From: Mesorhizobium sp. AR07
GTDB lineage: Bacteria > Pseudomonadota > Alphaproteobacteria > Rhizobiales > Rhizobiaceae
Assembly (NCBI RefSeq): GCF_024746815.1
Contig: NZ_CP080525.1
Location: forward strand, 6,070,501 to 6,134,500
Direction of reading: 5' to 3'
DNA length: 64,000 bases
Shown: one piece after another, positions 8,141 to 17,269 of the stretch
How positions within the stretch are numbered: position 1 is the first letter of the stretch
How the letters are laid out: each line of letters starts with the position of its first letter
Program-made: the position numbers and the translations under genes
Notes under the pieces: model-generated
The model's input: only the letters and a program-made list of their open reading frames with translations
Databases searched by the model: none
Told to the model about the DNA's origin: nothing

Positions 8141-10557
8141 ATGGCAAGCAAATTTCCAACCCACGCGCGCATCATCATTGTCGGCGGCGGCGCCATCGGC
8201 ACGAGCATCGCCTACCACCTCGCCAAGGTGGGCGAGAAGGATGTGCTGCTGCTTGAGAAGAACGTGCTTACGGCCGGATCCACCTGGCATGCCGCCGGGC
8301 TGATGGGCCAGTTGCGCAGCAAGGTGAACCTCACCCGCCTGATGCAGTACAGTGCCGACCTGTGCGCCAGGATCGGCGCCGAGACAGGACAGGATGTCGG
8401 CTGGAAGAATGTCGGCAGCCTGCGGCTCGCCGCTTCCGATGCGCGCTGGGAGGAATTGAAGCGCGCCCACACGGCCGCCAAGAGCTATGGCTTCGATATG
8501 GAGCTGGTCGGTCCGGACGAGGTCACGCGGTTGTTCCCGCTGGTCGACACCAAGGACTTGCGCGGGGCCACATGGATCGCCTCGGACGGCCATGTCGACC
8601 CGCATTCGCTGACACACGCCTACGCCAAAGGGGCGCGTGCCGGCGGCGTGCGTATCATCGAGGGCGTCACGGTCACCGGCTTCACCATCAAGGATCGCCG
8701 CATCACGGCGGTGAAGACGGCCGAGGGCGACATCGACTGCGAGATCGTGGTCAACGCCGCCGGTCTGTGGGCGCGGCAACTCGGCGAATTGGCCGGCATC
8801 GACTTGCCGATCACCGTGGTCGAGCACGAATATTTCGTCACCGAAAAGTCGCCGCTTGTTCCCGACGACCTGCCGACACTGCGTGACCCCGACGCCAATT
8901 TCTACGTCAAGCCGGAGCCTGGTGCGATGGCGATTGGTGGTTGGGAAAAGCAGACACGCGCCGCCTATGGCCTTGGCAAGTTGCCCATGAGTTTCGGCCA
9001 GGAGCTGTTTGCCGACGATCTCGATCGCATTTCCGAAGTCATTGAAGGCGCATCGAACCGCATCCCGCTGCTTGGCGAGCTTGGCGTCCGCTCGGTGGTC
9101 AATGGCCCCATCCCGATCTCTGCCGACGGCGAGCCGGTGATGGGCCTTGCCGGCGACTATGAGAACTTTTTCGTTGCCTGCGGCTTTACGTCCGGCATCG
9201 CTGCCTCCGGCGGCGCCGGGCGTGCCTTGGCCAACTGGATACTGGAGGGCGATCCCGGCATGGATCTCTGGGCCTTCGACCTGCGCCGCTTCGGCCAGCC
9301 GCATGGCGGCCTCGCCTATCTGCGCGACAGCGCCATCGAGGCCTATTCGAAATACTATGCCATTGCCTGGCCGGAGGAGGAGCGTTCGGCCTGCCGGCCG
9401 CTGCGCCGCTCACCGCTCTACCAGGCGCTTACCGCCCAGGGCGCCGTCAACGGCGTGAAATTCGGCTGGGAGCGGCCGAACTACTTCCTCAGTCCAGGCG
9501 AAGCAAAGCCACCGCTCGAAACCTTCGAGCGTGCGCCCTACGCCGAGATCATCGGCCGCGAGCATCGTATCGTGCGTGAGGGCGTGGCGCTGATCGACCA
9601 GTCGTCGTTCTCGAAATTCGAGGTCTCCGGTCCAGGCGCGCTTGCCTATCTGCAGTGGCTGGCTGCAGCCAATGTCGACCGCGGCGAGGGCGCGGTGATC
9701 TACACCCAGTTGCTCAACAAACGCGGTGGCATCGAGGCCGACCTGACCATCATGCGACCGCGCGAGGAGATCTTTCATGTCGTCACCGGTTCGGCCTTTG
9801 GCACCCGCGACGGCGGCTGGATTCGCCACCACATGCCCCGCGATGGCTCAGTCACAGTGAAGGATGTGACGGGCGCCTTTGGCGTCAGTGCGGTCCACTT
9901 GCGCGCGCGGTGCTTGCCAAGGTCAGCGAGGACGATGTGGGCAACGTCGCCTTCCCCTATATGAGCTGTCGCAACATCCGCGTCGGCTGGGCGCCCGTCA
10001 TGGCCGCGCGGGTCACCTATGTCGGCGAACTCGGCTGGGAACTGCACGTGCCCACCGAATACATGGCCTATGTGTACGAAGTGCTGAAGGGCGCCGGCGC
10101 GGCGTCCGGGATCGCCGATGTCGGCTACAAGGCGATCTCCAGCTTGCGCATGGAAAAGCGCTACCTGTATTGGGGCGCGGACATCACGCCCGACGACACG
10201 CCGCTGGAAGCTGGGCTCGGTTTTGCCGTGTCGATGAAGAAGGGCGATTTCTAGGGTAGGGAGGCGCTCGAAGCGCAAAAGCAGCGCGGCATCACGCGCA
10301 AGCTCGCCTGTTTCCGGCTCGACGATCCGCTGCCGGTCTACGGTGGCGAGGCGATGTCGGCGAACGGCCGCGTCGTCGGCATGACGACGTCTGGTGATTT
10401 TGGCCATACGACCGGTGCGCCCCTGGTGTTCGGCTACCTTGCAGGGAACGACATGGATTTGAGGGAGATCGAGGTCGAGGCTTTCGGACGCCGCAGCCGT
10501 GCCACGATTGTCGAACGCTGCGCCTATGATCCGGCCGGCGAGCGCGTCCGGATATGA
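8141..10557 (+). pseudogene. Dimethylglycine/sarcosine-dehydrogenase-like flavoenzyme, copy 1 (frameshift and stop)
   Basis: The intact form would have about 805 residues: an N-terminal FAD-binding DAO domain (IIIVGGGAIGTSIAYHL, then STWHAAGLMGQLR around the flavin site), an FAO_M-type middle region, and GcvT-like folate domains (VTYVGELGWELHVPTEY). Such enzymes oxidatively demethylate N-methylated amines and pass the methyl carbon to tetrahydrofolate. The frame breaks in a GC-alternating run near 9895-9910, where the reading moves to another frame (RAVLAKVSEDDVGN). A second lesion, TAG at 10252-10254, replaces a residue before GREALEAQKQ. Two independent lesions make true inactivation more likely here than in the other broken genes. 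The copy at 10703 is a diverged paralogue. Confidence 0.85.
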
Positions 10558-10618
10558 TGGTCGTGAGAAGCTCGGTATTGGCTTGAGGCGAGACACTTGA
10601 GGAGCTCGCCTACTCTAG

Positions 10619-10672
10619 GATGTGATATTTTGTGGCATTTTGTGTTGATATTTGGAATGCGCCTGTTATGAT
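10619..10672 (+). promoter_or_regulatory. Promoter with 33-bp shared operator, copy 2
   Basis: Bases 10619-10651 repeat the 33-bp element of 8057-8089 without a mismatch, although the surrounding DNA differs. It again overlaps a TTGATA -35 box (10645-10650), followed after 16 bases by TATGAT (10667-10672), a near-consensus -10 box. The downstream gene starts at 10703. Identity of the element and of the promoter geometry argues for selection on a binding site rather than chance. Confidence 0.78.
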
Positions 10673-10702
10673 CCAGCACATGGCAAAACGGCAGGATTTT
10701 CC

Positions 10703-13181
10703 ATGGCACATGAATTCCCCACGCAAGCGCGCGTCGTCATCGTCGGCGGCGGCATCATCGGCTGCTCGGTGGCCTATCACCTGACGAAACTCGGCTGGAC
10801 CGATGTGGTCCTGCTCGAGCAGGGGCAGCTCAGCGGCGGCACCACCTGGCATGCCGCCGGCCTTGTCGGGCAGTTGCGCAGCCACGCCAACATGACCGGC
10901 CTGATCAAATATTCCACGCAGCTCTATGGCGAGCTCGAGGCCGAGACGGGGCTGGCCACCGGCTGGAAGAATTGCGGCTCGCTGTCGGTGGCGCGTACGG
11001 CAGACCGCATGACGGTGCTGAAACGCACGGCCGCGTCGGCGCGCGCTCAAGGGGTCGACATCGACGTCATCTCGCCCAAGGAAGCAGCCGAGCTGTGGCC
11101 GGTGATGGCGACGGACGACCTGGTCGGCGCCGTCTGGCTGCCCGGCGACGGCAAGGCCAACCCGACCGACCTGACGCAATCGCTGGCCAAGGGCGCGCGC
11201 AATCGCGGCGCAAAAATTTTCGAGCGGGTCAAGGTCACGGGCATCACGGCGAAGAACGGCGTCGCCTGTGGCGTCGAGACGGACCAGGGCGCCATCGCCG
11301 CCGAGATCGTCGTCAACTGCGCCGGCCAATGGGCGCGCAAGGTTGGGCTGATGTGCGGCGTCTCGGTGCCGCTGCACTCGGCTGAGCACATGTATATCGT
11401 CACCGGCAGGATCGAGGGCGTGCATCCTGGCCTGCCTGTCATGCGCGACCCCGACGGCTTCATCTATTTCAAGGAAGAGGTCGGTGGCCTGGTCATGGGC
11501 GGCTTCGAGCCGCATGCCAAGCCGTGGGGCATGAATGGCATTCCGGAGAATTTCGAGTTCGCGCTGTTGCCGGACGATTGGGATCAGTTCGAGATCCTGA
11601 TGGAGAACGCGTTGGTCCGCGTGCCGCAATTGGCCGAGGCCGAGGTGAAGAAATTCTACAACGGTCCCGAGAGCTTCACGCCCGACAACAACTTCATCCT
11701 CGGCGAGGCGCCCGAATTGAAGAACTTCTATGTCGGCGCCGGCTTCAATTCGATGGGCATCGCCAGCGCCGGTGGCGCGGGCAGGGCGCTGGCCGAATGG
11801 ATCGTCAACAGCGCGCCGACCATGGATCTGTGGCCAGTCGATATCAGGCGCTTCGCCTCGTTCAACAACAATCCGCGCTGGCTGCACGACCGGATCAAGG
11901 AGACGCTCGGCCTGCACTACGCGATGCCCTGGCCGAACCGCGAATTGGACACCGCACGGCCCTTCCGTCGCTCGCCGCTCTATGACCGGCTCGCCGCCAA
12001 GGGTGCCTGCTTCGGCTCCAAGATGGGTTGGGAGCGCGCCAACTGGGTTTGCGGCACCGGGAGAGAAGGCCGAGAACGACTATGCTTTCGGCCGCCAGAA
12101 CTGGCACGAGGCGGTCCGCCGCGAGATGAAGGCGACGCGTGAAGCGGTCGCCATCTTCGACCAGACCTCCTTCGCCAAGCTTCTCGTCCAGGGCCGCGAC
12201 TCCTGCGCGGTGCTCAACCGGATCTGCGCCGGCAATGTCGATACGCCGATAGGTACGTCGGTCTACACAGGCGTGCTCAACGCGCGCGGCGGCTACGAAA
12301 GCGATCTCACCGTGATGCGGCTCGACGCCGAGAAATTCCTCATCGTCACCGGTTCCGCGCAAGCGGTTCACGATGCCGACTGGATCGTCAAGAACATTCC
12401 GTCCGATGCCCACGCAATCCTGACCGATGTCACCTCCTCCTACGCGGTACTGGCACTGATGGGCCCGCGATCGCGCGATCTCCTCAGCAAATTGTCCCCG
12501 GCGGATCTTTCCAACGCCGGCTTCCCCTTCGCCGCCATCCGCGAGATCGATATCGGCTACGCCACCGCCTATGCCAACCGCATGACCTATGTCGGCGAGT
12601 TGGGTTGGGAATTGATCGTGCCGACCGAATTCGCCGTCGGCGTCTATGAGGCGCTGCATGAGGCAGGCCGCGCGTTTGGCCTGACCGACGCCGGCTACTA
12701 TGCGCTCGATGCCTTGCGCATCGAAAAGGGTTTTCGTGCCTGGGGCCGCGAGCTGACGCCTGACATCAACCCCTGGCAGGCCGGACTTGGCTTTGCCGTC
12801 ACCATCGACAAGCCGGGCGGCTTCATCGGACGTGACGCGCTCGTCGAGGCAAGGCCATCGGCGGCACCGGCCAGGCGCATCGTGCTGTTCACACTCGATG
12901 ATGCCGAGCCTATGCTGTGGGGCGGCGAACTGATCCTGCGCGATGGCCAGCCGGTCGGCGAGGTCCGCTCCGCTGCCTACGGTCACACGCTTGGCCGCTC
13001 GGTGGCACTCGGCCTGATCGAGAACGAGGCCGGCGTCGATGCCCAGTTCCTGAGCGGCGGCCGGTTCGAGATCGATCTTGCCGGCGTTCGCCATGCCGCC
13101 ACGGCGCATTTGCGCAGTCCTTACGATCCGAAGTCGGAGCGGGTGAAGGCGGACTTGGTCGAGGTGAGGGTTGCGGCTTAA
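10703..13181 (+). pseudogene. Dimethylglycine/sarcosine-dehydrogenase-like flavoenzyme, copy 2 (one frameshift)
   Basis: The restored product has about 825 residues: a FAD-binding DAO domain (VVIVGGGIIGCSVAYHL, GTTWHAAGLVGQLR), a middle domain, and GcvT-type tetrahydrofolate domains (MTYVGELGWELIVPTEF, GFIGRDALVEA). It would demethylate a secondary or tertiary N-methyl amine. A single extra G in the GGG run at 12045-12047 shifts the frame. Removing it gives ANWFAAPGEKAEND and a continuous protein. No other lesion is visible, so this may be a sequence error in a working gene. The ATG at 10703 follows an AGGA site. The stop overlaps that of the convergent LysR gene by four bases (TTAA). Confidence 0.85.
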
Positions 13182-14047
13182 TCCGCCGACATCGAGCGTG
13201 CCATGTCGAGAAAGGCGCGCACGAGTTTGCCGCCGCTGCGTTCGCGCAGGCAGATCAACGCTTCATCCATCAAGGTTTCGGGAGCGTCGATGGTGATCGC
13301 GACCAACCGCGAATCCTGACCGAATTCGGCCGCCGAGACGAAGCCGATGCCGGCGCCCGAGGCGACGATCTCGCGGACGGCTTCGCGTCCCTCGGCCTCG
13401 ATCGAAGGCCTCAGTTCGATCTTCGAAGTCGCGGCGAGGTCTTCGAGCTTCTGACGCGTCTTCGAGCCGCGTTCGCGCATGACAAGCGATTCCTGCGCGA
13501 GTTGCTTCAGGGTCAGCGATTTCTTGCCCGCCAGCGGATGATCGACGGACGCAAACGCGATGATCGGCGTCGAGTTGAGTTTCAGCACCTCGAAATCGCG
13601 CCCCGTCGGCACCTCGCCCAAGACACCGATGTCGGCATCGTAGCTGTAGAGGCTGCTGATCACCGTCTCGGTGTTGCCGGCGCGCACCGAGACCTGGACG
13701 CCGGGATAGCGAGCCCGGAAACTGCCGAGGATGTGCAGCAGATGATGCGCGGCATCGGCGACGATGCGCAGCGTGCCCGAACGCAAGGCGCGCGACTCCG
13801 TCAGAAGTTCGAGCGCCTGCTGTTCCGTGTCGAACATGCGGTGGGTTATCTCGAGCAGCTTCTGGCCCGAATGGGTCAGGGTGACCTGCTTCTTGTTGCG
13901 ATTGAACAGCAGCACATCATACTCTTCCTCGAGCTTGCGCACCTGGTCCGATATGGCCGGCTGGGTCAGGAACAGCGCTTCGGCCGCCCGCGAAAAACCG
14001 CCGGAGATCGCCACCTGGTGAAAGGCCCGCAACTGAACGTAGCGCAT
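13178..14047 (-). CDS. LysR-family regulator, probable activator of the phosphonate genes
   Basis: The 289-residue product has the LysR helix-turn-helix (FHQVAISGGFSRAAEALF, TQPAISDQVRKLEEEY) followed by a periplasmic-binding-protein-like effector domain. LysR proteins usually activate a divergent or nearby operon when an inducer binds. The gene is divergent from the Na/phosphate symporter gene and lies about 2 kb before phnW. LysR regulators accompany phnWAY operons in other proteobacteria, so 2-aminoethylphosphonate or a downstream intermediate is a reasonable inducer. The position would also allow regulation of the dehydrogenase genes it faces tail to tail, but those carry a separate DeoR-linked element. 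Confidence 0.85.
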   Translation of the reverse strand: MRYVQLRAFHQVAISGGFSRAAEALFLTQPAISDQVRKLEEEYDVLLFNRNKKQVTLTHSGQKLLEITHRMFDTEQQALELLTESRALRSGTLRIVADAAHHLLHILGSFRARYPGVQVSVRAGNTETVISSLYSYDADIGVLGEVPTGRDFEVLKLNSTPIIAFASVDHPLAGKKSLTLKQLAQESLVMRERGSKTRQKLEDLAATSKIELRPSIEAEGREAVREIVASGAGIGFVSAAEFGQDSRLVAITIDAPETLMDEALICLRERSGGKLVRAFLDMARSMSAD

Positions 14048-14202
14048 CTTCTGTGCCTTCGAGATCCCCGAAATTTCCGGCAGCTTATCATAAGGTGCAC
14101 TAACTAAAAGATAGAAATGAACGATTTGACTTATGTTTAGCCGACCATCAGCCTGACTGAGGGTCGACGTCTTTGCCGGCCGCGGGCACCGGAGGCGTAG
14201 CC
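14048..14202. promoter_or_regulatory. Divergent LysR/symporter promoter region with LysR-type dyads
   Basis: This 155-bp region contains the perfect dyad CTTATCATAAG (14084-14094) and a related imperfect copy CTTATGTTTAG (14130-14140). Both lie in an AT-rich patch between the LysR start and the symporter start. LysR proteins bind short interrupted dyads in exactly this kind of location. No gene is visible in the stretch. Confidence 0.5.
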
Positions 14203-15909
14203 ATGCAATTTTCGATCATCCTGCTGCATCTGGCGGGCGCCGTCATGCTGCTGCTGTGGGCCGTGCGCATGGTGCGCACGGGTGTGGAGCGGGCCTGCGG
14301 CCCGACATTGCGCGATGCCCTGAGACAAGCCCGCGGTGCGCGGGTCAGGTCGGCGGGCGTAGGCACCGTGCTTGCCGTGCTGCTGCAGAGCTCCACCGCC
14401 GTCGCCATGCTGGCGGCCGGGTTTGCCGCCAGCGGCATGGTTTCGGTATCGTCCGGGCTGGCGATCCTGCTCGGCGCCGATCTCGGTTCAGCCCTGGTCG
14501 TCCAGGTGTCGTCGTTCGACCTCAGCTGGCTGGTGCCGGCGCTGATCCTGTTCGGCGGCGCGATGTTCCTGAAATTCGAAGCGCGCGGCATCAAGCAAAG
14601 CGGGCGCATCCTGATGGGTGTCGCGTTCGTTCTGTTGTCGCTGCACATGATCGGCGAGGCGACCGCGCCGATGCGGCAGAGCACGTTGCTGCCATTGGTG
14701 ATCTCCTACCTCCGCGCGGATTACTTCACCGCCTTTGCCGCGGCTGCCCTGTTCACATGGCTGATCCACTCCAGCGTGGCGGCGATCCTGCTGTTTGTCA
14801 CGCTTGCCGCCCAGGGCGTCTTGCCGGTCGAGGTCGGTCTGTTCTTCATTCTCGGCGCCAATTGCGGCGGCGCGCTGATCGCCGTGTGGCTGACGCGCGG
14901 CGAGGCTGTCGAGGCGCGTCGTGTCCCGCTTGGCAATCTGATCTTCCGTGGCACGGCTGCACTCGCCGCCTTGTTTGCACTTCAGGCCGTGGTGTTTCCG
15001 GCCCATCTGTTCGGCGCAAGCGAAGGCCGGCAATTGGTCAATCTGCATCTCGCCTTCAATCTGGCGCTGGTCGTCTGTTGCCTGCCGTTCACCGGCATGA
15101 TGGAAAAGCTCGTCACCTTGCTGATCGCCGACAGGCCGGCGGCGAAGGCAGGCGAGGGTACGGACCTCATGTCGCGCCGCACCAGCGCGCTTGACCGCAC
15201 CGTCATGCGGACACCCGGTCTTGCACTGGCAAGTGCTACCCGCGAATTGCTGCGCATGGGCGAAGTCGTCGAGGTGATGTTGCGTCCGGTGATGGATTTC
15301 TTCGACGCCGGCACCCCCGAGCAGGTCCGTCAGGCGCAGAAGCTCGATGACGAGGTCAACCGCGCCCATACCGAGATCAAGCTCTACCTTGCCGAGGTCA
15401 ATCGCGGCAGCATGACTACCGTCGAGGCTCAGCGCGGCATCGAACTCACCGACTTCGCCATCAACCTCGAACGCGCCGGCGATATCGTCGCCAAGAACCT
15501 GCTCGTGCTCACGCAGGAGCTGCGCGAGAAGGATCTGCGTTTTTCACGCGACGGCTGGACCGAACTGGCTGGGCTTCACAACCGTGTCATGGCCAACATG
15601 CAGCTTGCGCTCAACGTGCTGGTTTCGAGCGATCTCGATTCGGCGCGGCAACTCGTCGTCGAGAAGGAGCGGATGCGCAAGCTGGAACGCATGAGCCATG
15701 ACCGTCATCTCAAGCGCCTGCAATCGGGATTGTCGCAGAGCATCGATACCAGCGACATCCATCTGGAGGCGGTCCGGGCACTGAAGGAAATCAACTCGCT
15801 GATGGCGTCGGTCGCCTACCCCTTGCTGACACAGAGCGGCGATCTGCTTGAGAGCCGGCTGGCCAGGGGCGGCGGGGCAGCGGACGTGATGATTTCGGCG
15901 CAGGCGTGA
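14203..15909 (+). CDS. Na+/phosphate symporter (NptA/YjbB type) with PhoU-like tail
   Basis: The product has 568 residues. The first ~330 form a polytopic membrane domain with two inverted Na/Pi-cotransporter repeats containing the QSS motif (AVLLQSSTAVAMLAAGFAAS, then LFTWLIHSSVAAILLF). The last ~200 residues are helical and resemble PhoU (RELLRMGEVVEVML, FAINLERAGDIVAKNLL). Bacterial members of this family move phosphate, and some work mainly as exporters. The ATG at 14203 follows a GGAGG-type site. Its place between the LysR gene and phnW suggests a job in phosphate balance while phosphonate degradation releases phosphate. Family confidence is high; transport direction is unknown. Confidence 0.88.
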   Translation: MQFSIILLHLAGAVMLLLWAVRMVRTGVERACGPTLRDALRQARGARVRSAGVGTVLAVLLQSSTAVAMLAAGFAASGMVSVSSGLAILLGADLGSALVVQVSSFDLSWLVPALILFGGAMFLKFEARGIKQSGRILMGVAFVLLSLHMIGEATAPMRQSTLLPLVISYLRADYFTAFAAAALFTWLIHSSVAAILLFVTLAAQGVLPVEVGLFFILGANCGGALIAVWLTRGEAVEARRVPLGNLIFRGTAALAALFALQAVVFPAHLFGASEGRQLVNLHLAFNLALVVCCLPFTGMMEKLVTLLIADRPAAKAGEGTDLMSRRTSALDRTVMRTPGLALASATRELLRMGEVVEVMLRPVMDFFDAGTPEQVRQAQKLDDEVNRAHTEIKLYLAEVNRGSMTTVEAQRGIELTDFAINLERAGDIVAKNLLVLTQELREKDLRFSRDGWTELAGLHNRVMANMQLALNVLVSSDLDSARQLVVEKERMRKLERMSHDRHLKRLQSGLSQSIDTSDIHLEAVRALKEINSLMASVAYPLLTQSGDLLESRLARGGGAADVMISAQA

Positions 15910-15969
15910 CGGGATTGCCGGCGGGCGAAGGCAAGATCTCTGTCATCGGATAAATCGATACTTCGATAC

Positions 15970-15985
15970 AAAATAACGATTTTAC
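15970..15985. promoter_or_regulatory. AT-rich dyad before phnW, shared with the phnS promoter
   Basis: AAAATAACGATTTTAC lies 62-77 bases before the phnW start. It contains the dyad AAAAT-N4-ATTTT and matches a related site before phnS (AAAATAAATAGATTTTAC, 22755-22772), where the spacer is two bases longer. The pair marks the two ends of the locus that need coordinate control, so a common regulator is plausible. The region 15910-16046 holds no gene. Confidence 0.45.
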
Positions 15986-16046
15986 AAATATGTCATTCAG
16001 GCCAAGAATAGAGCCACATCGAAGAAGCGACCTGTCGGAGGACAAC

Positions 16047-17246
16047 ATGCTCGCCGAAACCAAATTTGCCGCGGAACCGCTGGCCAGACCGGCGCTGGGC
16101 GAGCCCTATCTGCTGACCCCGGGACCGCTCACCACCGCCCATTCGGTCAAGCAGGCGATGCTGCGCGACTGGGGATCGTGGGATGGCGACTTCCGCGCCA
16201 TGACCGCCGATATGCGCCGCCGCCTGCTGGCGCTGGCCGGTGACGCGAACGGCGAGTTCGATTGCGTGCCGATGCAAGGCAGCGGGTCCTTCTGCGTCGA
16301 GGCGATGCTGGGTTCGTTCGTGCCGAAGGACGGCAAGGTTCTCGTCCTGGCCAACGGCGCCTACGGCCTGCGCGCCGCACAGACCATGCAGTATCTCGGT
16401 CGTGCCTATACGCTGATCGACAAGGGCGACTATCTGCCGCCGCGCGGCGACGAGGTGGCGGCCGCGCTCGAAGCCGACCGTGCCATCACTCATGTGATCG
16501 CCATCCATTGCGAGACCAGTTCGGGCATCCTCAACCCGATCGCCGAGATTGCCGAAGCCGTCCAAGCCAAGGGCCGCAAGCTGCTGGTCGATTCCATGAG
16601 CGCCTTCGGCGCCGTCCCGCTCGATGTCAACGAGATCCGCTACGAGGCGATGGTCTCGTCGGCCAACAAGTGCATCGAGGGTGTGCCGGGCTTCGGCTTC
16701 ATCATCGCCCGCAAGAGCGAACTGGAAGCCGCCAAGGGCCGCAGCCACTCGCTGTCGCTCGACGTTCATGCGCAATGGGCGCACATGAACAAGACCGGCC
16801 AATGGCGCTACACACCGCCGACGCACGTCGTTGCCGCCTTCCTCGAAGCGCTGCGCCAGCATGAGGCCGAAGGCGGCGTCGCCGGCCGTGGCGCCCGCTA
16901 TACTGCAAACCGCGACGTGATGGTGGCGGGCATGCGCGAGCTCGGCTTCGAGACGTTGCTGAAAGACCGTTGGCTGTCGCCGATCATCGTCACCTTCTTC
17001 AACCCGGCCCATGCCAACTTCGCCTTCGACCGCTTCTACGATCTGATGAAGGACAAGGGCTTCATCATCTATCCGGGCAAGCTGACCGCCGTCGACAGCT
17101 TCCGCGTCGGCTGCATCGGCCAGATGGACGAACATGTCATGCGCCGCGTCGTCGAGGCGGCGGCGCAATCGCTAAAGGAAATGGGCGTCGACACCGCCGC
17201 GCCACCGCCGCGGCGATCGCCGAGCGCGCCAAACTCGCCGCCTGAA
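16047..17246 (+). CDS. phnW: 2-aminoethylphosphonate-pyruvate transaminase (3' end frame-shifted)
   Basis: PhnW moves the amino group of 2-aminoethylphosphonate to pyruvate, giving phosphonoacetaldehyde and alanine. The start YLLTPGPLTTAHSVKQAML is the family hallmark. The pyridoxal phosphate lysine is K208 in SSANKCIEGVPG, with D182 in the preceding VDSMSAFG. ATG 16047 follows GGAGG. All conserved regions are intact, but the last ~20 codons appear shifted by loss of one G near 17195-17203. As read, the protein ends at 17273 with a proline-rich tail. With the base restored it ends at 17246 as AAIAERAKLAA, a normal family ending. The effect on activity may be small. Confidence 0.92.
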
Positions 17247-17269
17247 GCGGCAGATTTCGAGGATTTTCG

